Shown in pieces: positions 25,988 to 35,048 of a stretch of DNA of 64,000 nt. Under the pieces are notes generated by a model that worked only from the letters and a program-made list of their open reading frames with translations, was not told where the DNA came from and did not search any database. The stretch is from NCBI GenBank assembly GCA_022779485.1, contig JALFTC010000027.1, positions 22,480-86,479 on the forward strand. The letters are read 5' to 3'. The stretch comes from Ruminococcus sp. Lineage in GTDB: Bacteria > Bacillota > Clostridia > Oscillospirales > Acutalibacteraceae. A program made the translations under genes and the position numbers. Within the stretch, counting starts at the first letter, position 1, and every line of letters starts with the position of its first letter.

Positions 25988-26702
25988 TATCCACCATCCA
26001 ACTGTAATAATTACTTCTAAATTCAGCTCTGTATCTTCTGCTGATGGGCAAATGCTTCCCGCTTTGCAAGATTACTTCATGTGTTGTAAGTTCTCGAATG
26101 TGTATAGGGTTAACAAGGCAACCTAAGCTAAGTCTTAGGAAACGACATTTGCAAAGCTTTTTTTCAATTCCGGCCACTGTTCCTCTTTCTCTGTATTTTT
26201 CTTTCTTTGTGTAGAAGAACAGATAATTATTAACCTTTTCTATAAATTCTATATCTTTAATTTTAAGCACAACAGTAGTTCTTCCCTCTTTAAGGTAATA
26301 TTCAAAGGGGGTTTCTGTTTTATCAATAATTTTTTTAAGGCAATAGAGGGTCTCCTCCTTGTAGTCGGACTTTCTTATAAATGTAAGAGGATGCTTTTTT
26401 AAAGCGTCAAACACCATTTCGTCCTTGCCTGTAAGAAAGGCTATGTAAGGGAGTTCTCCGTCACTTGATATTTTTGAAATAGCATCGTAAACCTCAAAAC
26501 CATTTATTTTCGGCATATCAATATCAAGAAAAATCAGGGAAAATTCTTCAAATCTATCTATCAAATCACTTCCGCTGTATATCGGCTCTACCTTTCCTTG
26601 TATATTTAACTCCTTCAACTGATTTTCTAACCATTCTTTAATAATAAGGCAAAACTTTTTGTCATCATCACAAACTGCAATTTTAGTCACAATTATGATC
26701 AT
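25977..26702 (-). CDS. LytTR-family response regulator
   Basis: 241 aa. Receiver domain IAVCDDDKKFC with phospho-acceptor Asp in SLIFLDIDMPKINGF (about residue 60), then a C-terminal LytTR DNA-binding domain (about 135-235; IEFIEKVNNYLFFYTKKE, FLRLSLGCLVNPIHIREL). Acts with the GHKL kinase just downstream. The ATG at 26702 sits immediately against AAAGGA. A GTG four codons later (26690) has 12-base spacing and fits the family start (VTKIAVCDDD), so the true start is uncertain by four residues. Its target genes are unknown; LytTR sites are not obvious here. Confidence 0.88.
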   Translation of the reverse strand: MIIIVTKIAVCDDDKKFCLIIKEWLENQLKELNIQGKVEPIYSGSDLIDRFEEFSLIFLDIDMPKINGFEVYDAISKISSDGELPYIAFLTGKDEMVFDALKKHPLTFIRKSDYKEETLYCLKKIIDKTETPFEYYLKEGRTTVVLKIKDIEFIEKVNNYLFFYTKKEKYRERGTVAGIEKKLCKCRFLRLSLGCLVNPIHIRELTTHEVILQSGKHLPISRRYRAEFRSNYYSWMVDNVG

Positions 26703-26807
26703 TCCTTTCGTTTTTCGCTAATCACTCTTATGCGTGAAAACATATCACTACTATACCACAAAATTTCTATTATTAAAACACTATCCGCAAAAATAAAGCT
26801 TTATATG

Positions 26808-26835
26808 GCAAAATCCCCTCTAAAAGGGGATTTTG
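26808..26835 (-). terminator. Strong hairpin between lexA and the regulator gene
   Basis: GCAAAATCCCC and GGGGATTTTGC form an 11-bp stem. The T-run on the minus strand is poor, so it may be a weak lexA terminator or an mRNA-stabilising stem. Confidence 0.5.
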
Positions 26836-26930
26836 CAAGTTGGATTTTCCAAATTAATTTTCACATTGTAACTCAGTTTTCCTGTTTTTTCGGATAAATT
26901 TTATCAAAAACAGATATTAAAAACAAAGGT

Positions 26931-27521
26931 CTATTCGTAATTTCTCACCAGGCTGATTACCTTGCCAAGCAAAACCACTTCATCAACAATAATAGGTTCA
27001 AAAAGTTCATTTTCAGGCTGTAAACGATAGTGACCGTTTTCCTTGTAAAATCTTTTACAGGTTGCCTCCTCCTCCATAAGGGCAATGACAATTTCTCCGT
27101 TGTTAGCCACGGGAGTGCGTTGCACAATAACAATGTCACCGTCAAGGATACCTGCGTTAATCATAGACTCACCGTCAATACGCAGAGCAAAAATCTCTCT
27201 GCCCCTTATAAAGCTCTCCTTAACAGGAACATACCCCTCAATATCCTCCACTGCCAAGGCAGGCAAACCGGCTGTTACCCTGCCAAGTACGGGGATTTGC
27301 TTTGTGCGTTCTTCACCTGCTATGCGTATGCAACGGTTAAGACCCTTGTCACGCTCAATAAGACCTCTGTCCTCCAAAGTTTTAAGATGCAAATGGACAG
27401 TAGAGGTCGACTTTAGTCCTGTGTGCTGACAAATTTCACGAACAGAAGGAACTCTGCCCTCCTCACAACATTCCTTAACATAGTCAAACACCTTTTGTTG
27501 ACTCTTTGACAATGGTTTCAT
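26931..27521 (-). CDS. lexA: LexA repressor
   Basis: 196 aa SOS repressor. The N-terminal winged helix covers residues 1-65 (VPSVREICQHTGLKSTSTVH recognition region). The self-cleavage site is Ala-Gly in RVTAGLPAL (about residue 83-84). The catalytic Ser is in RIDGESMINAGI and the Lys in EEEATCKRFY, so RecA-stimulated autocleavage should work. Length is slightly short of 200-205 but complete. A CAAACATTTGTTTG box over its -35 indicates autoregulation. Confidence 0.96.
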   Translation of the reverse strand: MKPLSKSQQKVFDYVKECCEEGRVPSVREICQHTGLKSTSTVHLHLKTLEDRGLIERDKGLNRCIRIAGEERTKQIPVLGRVTAGLPALAVEDIEGYVPVKESFIRGREIFALRIDGESMINAGILDGDIVIVQRTPVANNGEIVIALMEEEATCKRFYKENGHYRLQPENELFEPIIVDEVVLLGKVISLVRNYE

Positions 27522-27545
27522 ATAATCACCGCCTTATTTTTTAAT

Positions 27546-27585
27546 ATTATAACACAGTCTTTCAGAAAAATCAAACATTTGTTTG
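27546..27585 (-). promoter_or_regulatory. lexA promoter with overlapping SOS box
   Basis: On the minus strand TTGATT, a 17-bp spacer and TATAAT (27546-27551) form the promoter. The perfect palindrome CAAACATTTGTTTG (27572-27585) overlaps the -35 and fits the Gram-positive SOS consensus CGAACRNRYGTTYG except for the outermost C/G context. Confidence 0.75.
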
Positions 27586-27689
27586 AAATTTATTCCCAAA
27601 ATATTTACATTTCCAAAGGCAATGTGCACATTTTCACATAAACAACAAATAATTTTCAAATAAACATAACCCCTATTTCATATAAGGGG

Positions 27690-27862
27690 TATATACTTCT
27701 AACTGTACTTAAGAAATGGAGCCGCAACCATTTCAATACTGTAATAGTATAAGTACATTGTTCTACCCTCCTCAATGTAATCAAAGAATAGATTTACATT
27801 GTACCCCTCATTTTTAATGAAACAAAGCACCGAGCCATCCGCAAGGTTCGGTGCTTTGTCGT
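27690..27862 (+). ncRNA. Candidate structured RNA with terminal hairpin
   Basis: A 508-bp gap without any gene holds clear secondary structure. TGTACTTA (27704-27711) and TAAGTACA (27750-27757) close a three-way junction holding two hairpins, AAATGG/CCATTT and ATACT/AGTAT. Next, TACATTG...CAATGTAATC...GATTTACATTG offers two mutually exclusive stems. A 12-bp stem ACAAAGCACCGA/TCGGTGCTTTGT (27822-27859) ends it, before the promoter of the next gene. It matches no RNA family I recognise. The T-run after the last stem is weak. Confidence 0.4.
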
Positions 27863-27936
27863 TTGTGACATCTTTTTCAAATCAAATATGCGTTAAAAAA
27901 GCTTGAAAAAAGTTATTAATTTTTTATAAAAAACTG

Positions 27937-27965
27937 TTGACATATAAAAGTAAAATTATTATAAT
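27937..27965 (+). promoter_or_regulatory. Consensus promoter of small membrane protein gene
   Basis: TTGACA, a 17-bp spacer and TATAAT: a perfect sigma A consensus. Confidence 0.85.
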
Positions 27966-28029
27966 TAAATTAAGAAAACAGATATATTGTTAGTGTTTAT
28001 AGTTTATGTATTACAAGGAGGTAATACCA

Positions 28030-28218
28030 ATGGTTCAAGGGATTGTAATCGCTATCGTGTTGGTGGTTATAGGTGCACTTTTAGCAATCTGCGTAGGAAT
28101 AGCCTTGAATATGAACAAGTCTGACAGAAAACAGATTAGCAAAAGCAATGACGAAGGCGTCACAAAAAGACCAATAATGGATATCGAAAATTTGGATATG
28201 ACTGCTCTTTTTGAATAA
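28030..28218 (+). CDS. Small single-span membrane protein, unknown function
   Basis: 62 aa from the ATG at 28030, preceded by a perfect AAGGAGG. The ORF-track start at 28006 lies upstream of this Shine-Dalgarno and is rejected. One membrane helix (IVIAIVLVVIGALLAICVGIAL) with a short outside part, then a charged cytoplasmic tail (KSDRKQISKSNDEGVTKRP). Function is not recognised. The perfect promoter, optimal ribosome-binding site and own terminator suggest strong independent expression. Confidence 0.75.
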   Translation: MVQGIVIAIVLVVIGALLAICVGIALNMNKSDRKQISKSNDEGVTKRPIMDIENLDMTALFE

Positions 28219-28265
28219 TATTAATCAGCAGTTACAAAAATTGAATATTGTGTAAAATAGATAAT

Positions 28266-28300
28266 AAAGGGTGTATCCAATAGGATATGCCCTTTTTGAC
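28266..28300 (+). terminator. Terminator of small membrane protein gene
   Basis: AAAGGGTGTATCC and GGATATGCCCTTT form a stem with an AATA loop followed by T5. Confidence 0.85.
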
Positions 28301-28425
28301 GGCAGATATAAAATTTTTATGGTAATAACCCAATAATTTTACTGCCAAAATATGGACTGACACTAATCAAAAATTAGGGAAACACCTTTCGATTGAAAAT
28401 AACAAAAGGTTACACAATAAAACCC

Positions 28426-28454
28426 TTGACAAACGGATAATATATTGATATACT
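28426..28454 (+). promoter_or_regulatory. tRNA-fMet promoter
   Basis: TTGACA, a 17-bp spacer and TATACT, 33 bp before the mature 5' end. A partial palindromic-element end (TTAGGGAAACACC) lies about 50 bp upstream at 28374. Confidence 0.8.
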
Positions 28455-28486
28455 ATACTTACGCTTGAAAAAGGCGTGATAAATAT

Positions 28487-28563
<77 letters not shown>

Positions 28564-28570
28564 CTGAAAG

Positions 28571-28600
28571 ATGGCTTAAACATTAGGTTTAGGCCATTTT
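28571..28600 (+). terminator. tRNA-fMet terminator
   Basis: ATGGCTTAAAC and GTTTAGGCCAT form a stem followed by TTTTTCTTTTTT. Confidence 0.85.
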
Positions 28601-28863
28601 TCTTTTTTACTCTTTTTCGAGAAGTTTCCTATAAAGAAATGAGAGGGCTGTCCCCACCCACCTTTTGAAATCTTACGAGTTGAATATTTTTGAAAATTTT
28701 TTCAAAAACTAAAAATTTTTCAGTAAAATCTGTCCCATTTTTCTCTTTTTTATTGTTGTATATAGTGAAAGGATAAAATTTTAATAAATCGGGAGGAAAA
28801 CTGAAATGGGATATTAACTTTTAATATAAAACAAACTAAAAAATTATGTACGGAGGTATTACT

Positions 28864-29964
28864 ATGAAAAAACTATTATCCTTAATACTGGCTACTATTA
28901 TGGCAATTTCCGCTTTGATTACTGTTTCGGCAAAGGAAAGGGCAAAAACGCCTAATACCTATGTACCCTCAAATGATGTGTATAACTTTAGCAAAGGGAC
29001 AATTCACAGTAGTATCTGGGGAAAACTGATATACAATAAGAATAAGGGAAAAGAGATAATATTGGATGAGGTTTATCCCTATAATGAAGAAATTTTTTCC
29101 TATTATGTAAGGGGCGACAAGGTATATTATTCTGTGCTTTCATATGATTTAGCTCCCGATAACAGCGAATACTACCAAATCAGGTCGGTTGACCTTAACG
29201 GTAAAAACAAAAAGGCTCTTTATTTGTCAAGCTCCCGTATGTTCGGTATGATTGGCGGATATGGTTCGGGTATAATTTTTTATGAGTACAGCAAAAAGAA
29301 TATCCTTACAGTCAAAATGCTGAAAAACAATAAGACCAACACCCTTTTTAAGGTAAAAGGCTTTTATGATTTTAATATTTTTAACGGCAAAATCTACTAC
29401 AACAACAAATCCTTTAATCTTAAAACCCACAAAACTGATAAGTATGTTGCAAAGGAAATTTATGTCACCAAAAATTATATGTACTACATAAATAAAAATA
29501 ACCGCCTAAAGAGCCTTGATAAAAAAGGCACAAGAAGAATTGTTACAAAGAATGTGCATAAATACTACGGTGCAAACAACGGTAGCAGTGTAATTTACAG
29601 CAAGCTGGACAGCAAAAAGGAAGAAGTATTTTATAAGAGGACAGGAACAGGCAAGGAATACAAATTGTGTACTTGGAGTGATATATTTAATGTTATTTCA
29701 AAGCCTGCAAACACAAATTTAAACAGTGAATATGTTGTCAGCAATGCCCTATTCTACAAAAACAAGGTTTACTTCGATTTAGGAATTGCCGACCCTGAGG
29801 AACAATACGGTTGGTATTCAAAAATTGTATCTGTTGCCACAAGAGGCGGTACACCAAAGGTTATATTAGAGGCTGAAAAGAATAATTACACATATATGTC
29901 CCTATACGGTGATAAGCTGATTTACCGTGAATATTCCGAAGAAAATTTACCCTATGACGATTAA
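28864..29964 (+). CDS. Secreted beta-propeller-like repeat protein (DUF5050-like)
   Basis: 366 aa from the ATG at 28864 (GGAGG seven bases before). A signal peptide (MKKLLSLILATIMAISALIT-VSA) is followed by about 340 residues of short YY-rich strands with repeated turns such as YYVRGDKVYYSV, IYYNNKSFNL, MYYINKNNRLKSLDKKG. This fits a DUF5050/propeller-like fold of exported Clostridia proteins. No catalytic motif is seen. It heads a two-gene unit with a paralogue at 30001 that has an almost identical translation start region. Function unknown; probably cell-surface or extracellular. Confidence 0.7.
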   Translation: MKKLLSLILATIMAISALITVSAKERAKTPNTYVPSNDVYNFSKGTIHSSIWGKLIYNKNKGKEIILDEVYPYNEEIFSYYVRGDKVYYSVLSYDLAPDNSEYYQIRSVDLNGKNKKALYLSSSRMFGMIGGYGSGIIFYEYSKKNILTVKMLKNNKTNTLFKVKGFYDFNIFNGKIYYNNKSFNLKTHKTDKYVAKEIYVTKNYMYYINKNNRLKSLDKKGTRRIVTKNVHKYYGANNGSSVIYSKLDSKKEEVFYKRTGTGKEYKLCTWSDIFNVISKPANTNLNSEYVVSNALFYKNKVYFDLGIADPEEQYGWYSKIVSVATRGGTPKVILEAEKNNYTYMSLYGDKLIYREYSEENLPYDD

Positions 29965-30000
29965 GAAAAACTTTTATCAATTATTCAAGGAGGTATTACT

Positions 30001-31086
30001 ATGAAAAAACTTTTATCATTAACATTAGCTGTTGTTATAGCCTTATCAATTCTGATAGTACCAATGGGTACAAGTGCAAAGACAAAACCGAAAAAGCCTG
30101 TAAAAACATATGTTGCAAAGTCGGATGAATACTTCAACTCTTATGGCAGGGCATATTCACAAGGAGGAAAGCTATACTTTCATGAATCCTACGGCGAAAC
30201 CTATTTGCTGACAAAAACATCGGGAAATCCTGTGGGTTCCTATTATACAAGAGGGGATACTGTGTATTATTATAAAAGAGGCAATATATATTCAGTCAAC
30301 ACCAGAGGAAAAAACAGAAAAAGACTCTACGGTAAAGCTGATTCCCACAAATTACTTGGTGGTTACGGTTCTGCTGTCATTATTACTATAATTGACGAAA
30401 ACGGCAATCAAAGAGTTAGTAAAATCAAGGATGGCAAAACTACAACTCTGTTTGAACGCCGTATTCCAAATGACGGTAATGACGACCATGCCTATGAATA
30501 TTACAATCCTTGGGATTTAACTTTATTTAGCGGAAAAATTTATTTTAATAACGAAAACAAGGTATATGACCTTGCAACAAACAAAGTAAAGTCCTTTAAG
30601 GCTTCACAAATTGTTGGCACAAAGAATTACCTTTACTATGTGAACAAGGTTAATAATTTAAGAAGAATTGACAAATATGGCTCCAACCAACTATTAGCCA
30701 AAAACATAACTAAAATATATACAGCCAATGATGCAAGGACAATAGTATATGGCAAAAAAAATCCTACTACAGGGAAAGAATATTTATACAGGAAAACGGC
30801 TATTTATTACCAAACATACAGACTGTGCAGTGTAGAAGATTTGGGTGCAACCTTGGGTGTTGAGGAAAAGGACACAGTTATAAACAAAGCGTATTTTATC
30901 CCCGGCAAGGCTTATCTGCTAATCAACACAAAAATTGTTCTAAGTGTGGGCAGTAGGGGTGGTGAACCAACTGTTCTGTGTAAAGCAGAAGGAGAAAACG
31001 AGATTTGTTCACTTATTTACCACTGTAGAAAAATCTATTATGAGAAACGTTTTTATGACCCGGTCAATGATATTGACGACTGGTAA
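30001..31086 (+). CDS. Secreted beta-propeller-like repeat protein (paralogue)
   Basis: 361 aa. A signal peptide (MKKLLSLTLAVVIALSILIV) is followed by the same strand-rich pattern as its upstream neighbour: YYTRGDTVYYYKRGNIYSVNT, LFSGKIYFNNENKVYDLAT, YLYYVNKVNNLRRIDKYG and a C-terminal SRGGEPTVL block aligning with TRGGTPKVI. Residues 25-45 are Lys/Pro rich (KPKKPVKTYVAKSDEY). The pair arose by tandem duplication and then diverged widely in sequence while keeping the fold. The function is unknown. Confidence 0.7.
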   Translation: MKKLLSLTLAVVIALSILIVPMGTSAKTKPKKPVKTYVAKSDEYFNSYGRAYSQGGKLYFHESYGETYLLTKTSGNPVGSYYTRGDTVYYYKRGNIYSVNTRGKNRKRLYGKADSHKLLGGYGSAVIITIIDENGNQRVSKIKDGKTTTLFERRIPNDGNDDHAYEYYNPWDLTLFSGKIYFNNENKVYDLATNKVKSFKASQIVGTKNYLYYVNKVNNLRRIDKYGSNQLLAKNITKIYTANDARTIVYGKKNPTTGKEYLYRKTAIYYQTYRLCSVEDLGATLGVEEKDTVINKAYFIPGKAYLLINTKIVLSVGSRGGEPTVLCKAEGENEICSLIYHCRKIYYEKRFYDPVNDIDDW

Positions 31087-31110
31087 TCAATAAGTATTTT
31101 CCCTTTCCCC

Positions 31111-31140
31111 TTGCAAAAAGGCACTCCTTTTGTGTATAAT
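31111..31140 (+). promoter_or_regulatory. Promoter of small membrane protein 31161
   Basis: TTGCAA, an 18-bp spacer and TATAAT, ending 20 bp before the ATG. Confidence 0.65.
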
Positions 31141-31160
31141 AATCAAAAGGTCGTGATTAT

Positions 31161-31394
31161 ATGAAAGGGAAAATTAAGGCAAAGCAGGTGTTTATTGTGG
31201 CACTTATTCTCGCCGTTGCGGTTGTACTGTTTATAGGCGGAACACTCCTTACCACAAGGTACAAAACCACCATTGTAGACACCTATGAGCATTACTACAA
31301 CAAATACTACGACCAAGTGGAAAACTATATCAAAAACGGCAGAGAAGAAATCGAGAAAAACATCCAACTTGCATCTCAAGAGAATAAAAGGTGA
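31161..31394 (+). CDS. Small membrane protein with coiled tail, unknown function
   Basis: 77 aa: a basic start (MKGKIKAKQ), one membrane helix (VFIVALILAVAVVLFIGGTLL) and a charged, Tyr-rich helical tail (EHYYNKYYDQVENYIKNGRE). AAAAGG lies upstream at suitable spacing. It has its own promoter and terminator. No family recognised; small enough that it could be dismissed, but the signals around it support a real gene. Confidence 0.65.
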   Translation: MKGKIKAKQVFIVALILAVAVVLFIGGTLLTTRYKTTIVDTYEHYYNKYYDQVENYIKNGREEIEKNIQLASQENKR

Positions 31395-31407
31395 TTAAAG
31401 CAACTAA

Positions 31408-31440
31408 CCCCCTAATGCAAAAACGCATTAGGGGGTGTTT
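31408..31440. terminator. Bidirectional terminator before lepA 3' end
   Basis: CCCCCTAATGC and GCATTAGGGGG form a perfect 11-bp stem with a 6-nt loop followed by TGTTTTAC. It serves the convergent lepA as well. Confidence 0.85.
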
Positions 31441-31452
31441 TACTTTATATAA

Positions 31453-33264
31453 TCAATCACTGTCCAGCTTAAGCACAGCCATAAATGCCTCTTGTGGCAC
31501 TTCCACAGAGCCTAACTGGCGCATACGCTTTTTGCCCTCTTTTTGCTTTTCAAGGAGCTTTTTCTTTCGGGTAATGTCACCGCCGTAGCACTTGGCAAGA
31601 ACATCCTTGCGCATAGCCTTGACGGTTTCTCTTGCAATGATTTTTCCGCCGATACAGGCTTGAATTGGCACTTCAAACAGCTGTCTTGGGATTTTCTCCT
31701 TTAGCTTTTCTGCCATTTTTCTTGCTCTGCCGTAGGCTTTGTCGGCGTGGATGATAAAGGAAAGTGCGTCGATTACCTCACCGTTAAGCATAATATCCAA
31801 CTTAACCAGCTTGCTTTCGGCATAGTCCTTCAGCTCATAGTCAAAGGATGCATATCCCCTTGTTCTGCTCTTTAAAGTGTCGAAAAAGTCGTAGATAATT
31901 TCAGCCAAAGGCAGTTCGTAGTGAATGTCAACTCTGTCGGAGTCAATGTAATCCATACCCACAAAGTTTCCTCGTCTGTCCTGGCAAAGCTCCATAATGT
32001 TGCCTACATATTCTGACGGAGAGTAGATATGAGCGTCTGTCATAGGCTCCTCTGCCTTTGCAATAAGTGCCGGGTCGGGATAGTTTGTAGGGTTGTCTAT
32101 CATCTCAACTGTTCCGTCAGTCCTTGTTATTCTGTAGCTAACTGACGGTGCGGTTGTAACAAGGTCAAGGTTGTACTCCCTTTCAAGTCTTTCCTGAATA
32201 ATCTCCATATGGAGAAGCCCCAAAAATCCGCATCTGAAACCAAAGCCAAGGGCAACAGAGGCTTCTGCATCAAAGGTCAATGATGCGTCATTCAGCTTTA
32301 GCTTTTCAAGGGCGTCCCTCAGGTCGCCGTACCTTGCTCCGTCTGCCGGATAAATTCCACAGAAAACCATCGACTGCGCCTCTCTGTAACCCGGCAAAGG
32401 CTCTTCTGCCGGATTAGAAACAAGTGTTACTGTGTCGCCCACCTGGGCATCCCTCAAGCTTTTGATTGAGGCGGCAATGTAGCCAACCTCACCGGCATAA
32501 AGTCCGTCCCTTTGTTCAAGGGAGGTCGCCCTCATATAGCCACATTCAACAACCTGAAATTTACTTCCTGTTGCCATCAGCTTAAATTCGTCACCGGGGT
32601 GAATTTGTCCCTCTTTTACCCTTACATATATGATAACACCCTTGTAGCTGTCGTAGTAGCTGTCAAAAATCAATGCTCTTAGTGGGTCGTCATAGCTACC
32701 TGTGGGTGCAGGAATATCCGACACAATTTTCTCCATAACATCGTGAATGTTAAGTCCTGTTTTTGCCGATACGCAGGGGCATCCCTCTGCCGGAATACCG
32801 ATTACATCTTCAATCTCGTTTATAACACGCTGTGGGTCTGCGCTTGGCAAATCAACCTTGTTTACAACAGGTACAATTTCAAGTCCTCCGTCAACAGCCA
32901 AATAGGTGTTTGCAAGGGTTTGAGCCTCTATGCCCTGACTTGCATCCACCACAAGGACTGCGCCCTCACAGGCGGCAAGTGAACGGGAAACCTCGTAGTT
33001 AAAGTCAACATGACCGGGGGTGTCGATAAGGTTAAACTGGTATGTTTCGCCGTCGTCAGCCTTGTAAAGGAGAGTAACAGCGTGAGCCTTGATGGTAATT
33101 CCTCTCTCCCTTTCAAGGTCCATATCGTCAAGAATCTGGTCCTCCATCTCCCTTTTTGCCACCGACTCGGTCTGTTCAAGAATACGGTCGGCAAGGGTGG
33201 ATTTTCCGTGGTCTATGTGAGCAATTATGCTAAAATTTCGGATTTTATCCTGTGGAAATGACAT
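31453..33264 (-). CDS. lepA: Elongation factor 4 (back-translocating GTPase LepA)
   Basis: 603 aa ribosome-associated GTPase. G1 [13 protein letters not shown] (about residues 15-27), effector [13 protein letters not shown]3 DTPGHVDF, G4 [10 protein letters not shown], then domains II and III and the LepA-specific C-terminal domain ([40 protein letters not shown]). Full length. Single gene with terminators on both sides. Confidence 0.97.
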   Translation of the reverse strand: MSFPQDKIRNFSIIAHIDHGKSTLADRILEQTESVAKREMEDQILDDMDLERERGITIKAHAVTLLYKADDGETYQFNLIDTPGHVDFNYEVSRSLAACEGAVLVVDASQGIEAQTLANTYLAVDGGLEIVPVVNKVDLPSADPQRVINEIEDVIGIPAEGCPCVSAKTGLNIHDVMEKIVSDIPAPTGSYDDPLRALIFDSYYDSYKGVIIYVRVKEGQIHPGDEFKLMATGSKFQVVECGYMRATSLEQRDGLYAGEVGYIAASIKSLRDAQVGDTVTLVSNPAEEPLPGYREAQSMVFCGIYPADGARYGDLRDALEKLKLNDASLTFDAEASVALGFGFRCGFLGLLHMEIIQERLEREYNLDLVTTAPSVSYRITRTDGTVEMIDNPTNYPDPALIAKAEEPMTDAHIYSPSEYVGNIMELCQDRRGNFVGMDYIDSDRVDIHYELPLAEIIYDFFDTLKSRTRGYASFDYELKDYAESKLVKLDIMLNGEVIDALSFIIHADKAYGRARKMAEKLKEKIPRQLFEVPIQACIGGKIIARETVKAMRKDVLAKCYGGDITRKKKLLEKQKEGKKRMRQLGSVEVPQEAFMAVLKLDSD

Positions 33265-33337
33265 ACTATCACCTTTATACTGAATATTTTCTTATTTTAA
33301 TTTAAATCGCTATTAGTACAGATTATATCACATAAAA

Positions 33338-33366
33338 AATTGCCCGACAAGTCGTCAGGCAATTTT
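33338..33366. terminator. Terminator between LCP gene and lepA
   Basis: AATTGCC and GGCAATT flank a smaller GAC/GTC stem, with A-run and T-run on either side. It acts for the LCP gene on the minus strand. Confidence 0.7.
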
Positions 33367-33398
33367 ATTATTTTTATTTGAATTAAAAGGCTTGAAAA

Positions 33399-34871
33399 CT
33401 ACTTCAAATCTGTGTAGATGTAGTGGGCAATATCACTCTTTGTTTCGTCCCAGCTGTTAATGCTGATAATCCAAGCACCTGCGTCTGTTGAACCTGCTGA
33501 CCAGCCGGAGGATTCCTCAGGGTAGCATCTGTCGCTGGTTTTGTATGTAAACAGCTTGTCGCTGTGGTTAACAAGCCACATCAAGTCTTCCTTGCTTAAA
33601 TCGGTTTCAACATACTTTTTCAAATCGTTGGTGATTGAAAGTATCCGGTCAACCGAGGATGATTTGTAGGACTCGATAAGTCCCATTAACATTCTTCTTT
33701 GACGGCTTGTTCTTGTGAAGTCGTTACCGCTGAAAGTTTCACTTCCTCTGTCACGACAGAACCACAGTGCCTGTTGACCGTTCAGTTTTTGTACTCCGTC
33801 CTTAACTGCAACTTCACCGTATGTTGCGGTTTGTCCGTTTTTGCCAAGCTGCCAGTTGATGTATCCGCATTCGTCCTGGTCAAGCTTGATGTCAACACCG
33901 CCCAGTGCGTCTACAATCTTCTTAAAATCGCCAAAGCCTGTTGTGATGTAGTTGTCTATCTTTATTCCGTAGTTTTTCTCAATAGTCTTTTTTGCAAGTT
34001 TTGGACCGCCGTAGGCAAAGGCGGCATTCAGCTTGTCCTTGCTGTAACCGTCAATGTCAACATAGGTGTCACGCATAAAGGAGCTGAACTTAATCTCCTT
34101 GTTGTTGCTGTCTATGGAAACAAGAATCATTGAGTCGGAACGCCTTGGACCGCTGTCGGCATCTGTTCCCAACAAGAGAATGTTTTTAACCGCTGAATTT
34201 GTGTAGCACTTAACTCCGTCAACATCAACGGTCTTTGTCTTTCCATTCTTAATATCCAGCTTGCTGTCGTCAATTTTCTTTAGACTCCAACCGTTTTTGT
34301 TGTCAAATTTATAGGTTGCTGTTACAACACCCTGCATATCGGAGTCCTTAACATTGAAGGTGATTACATCTTTGTTGCCCTCAAGGTCGGTCTTTCTGTT
34401 TTTTAGTTTTGCAGACTTGTACTCGCTTTGAATATCATTAAGAATATAGCTTTCCTGAAGTCCCGCCTTAGCTTTAAGAACTCTGCTCTGTACATTACAT
34501 TCTGTTGCTACTGAATAGTCGTCACCGTCTTTTGTGTAGTTAAGATTTACAGCAAGGTCATCAATGGAATACACTTCATTTTCCAAATCCACCTTTGCGC
34601 TGACTTTGGCTTGTTTGTCCTCTTCTTTTGTTGAATAAGTGAAGTCGGCAATCTGAAATTCTTGCTGATAGTCGCCGATTTTCTGTGACAGGATATTCGA
34701 GTTTGCAATATCCTCCTTTATTCGACTCTTGCTTATTGTACCGTCATCCCTTAAAAACAAGAAATAACCGGCCACAAGTCCCGCAATAATAACCACCGCA
34801 ACAACAACGGAAATTATTACAATCTTCTTTTTACTGCCCATTTTCACTTTTTCAGTACCGTGTTTACCCAT
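33399..34871 (-). CDS. LytR-CpsA-Psr (LCP) family cell-wall glycopolymer ligase
   Basis: 490 aa from the ATG at 34871 (AGGGG upstream; the 7-residue ORF-track extension is rejected). A short cytoplasmic Lys-rich tail, one membrane helix (IVIISVVVAVVIIAGLVAGYFLFL), and about 170 extracytoplasmic residues of unassigned structure precede the LCP domain. The domain has NILLLGTDADSGPRRSDSMI (pyrophosphate-binding Arg/Asp), FSSFMRDTYVDI, LNAAFAYGGP, LDALGGVDI-type and WFCRDRGSETFSGNDFTRT (second Arg cluster). Such enzymes attach undecaprenyl-linked polymers to peptidoglycan. The polymer here is unknown. The extra N-terminal extracellular region is longer than in typical LCP proteins. Confidence 0.88.
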   Translation of the reverse strand: MGKHGTEKVKMGSKKKIVIISVVVAVVIIAGLVAGYFLFLRDDGTISKSRIKEDIANSNILSQKIGDYQQEFQIADFTYSTKEEDKQAKVSAKVDLENEVYSIDDLAVNLNYTKDGDDYSVATECNVQSRVLKAKAGLQESYILNDIQSEYKSAKLKNRKTDLEGNKDVITFNVKDSDMQGVVTATYKFDNKNGWSLKKIDDSKLDIKNGKTKTVDVDGVKCYTNSAVKNILLLGTDADSGPRRSDSMILVSIDSNNKEIKFSSFMRDTYVDIDGYSKDKLNAAFAYGGPKLAKKTIEKNYGIKIDNYITTGFGDFKKIVDALGGVDIKLDQDECGYINWQLGKNGQTATYGEVAVKDGVQKLNGQQALWFCRDRGSETFSGNDFTRTSRQRRMLMGLIESYKSSSVDRILSITNDLKKYVETDLSKEDLMWLVNHSDKLFTYKTSDRCYPEESSGWSAGSTDAGAWIISINSWDETKSDIAHYIYTDLK

Positions 34872-34915
34872 AAAATAACCCCTTATGAACAAATTTATTC
34901 AAATTTTACAAAATA

Positions 34916-34944
34916 ATTGTACACTTTATCAAAGGAATTATCAA
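34916..34944 (-). promoter_or_regulatory. LCP gene promoter
   Basis: On the minus strand TTGATA, a 17-bp spacer and TACAAT lie 45 bp before the ATG. Confidence 0.65.
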
Positions 34945-35048
34945 CCTTTATGACAATTTTGAAATATATAGGGGCAAATCATACTCCTAAGGATTTGGTC
35001 GTCTTTATCTATACTTTTCAGCGTTCTTTTTAAAATGGGTAAAAAAAT

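Noticed and set aside
28619-28760. Inverted A/T repeats TTTTTGAAAA/TTTTCAAAAA before the secreted paralogues
   Set aside because: Simple AT-rich sequence; no clear stem with GC pairs or defined boundary, so not called as a regulatory RNA.
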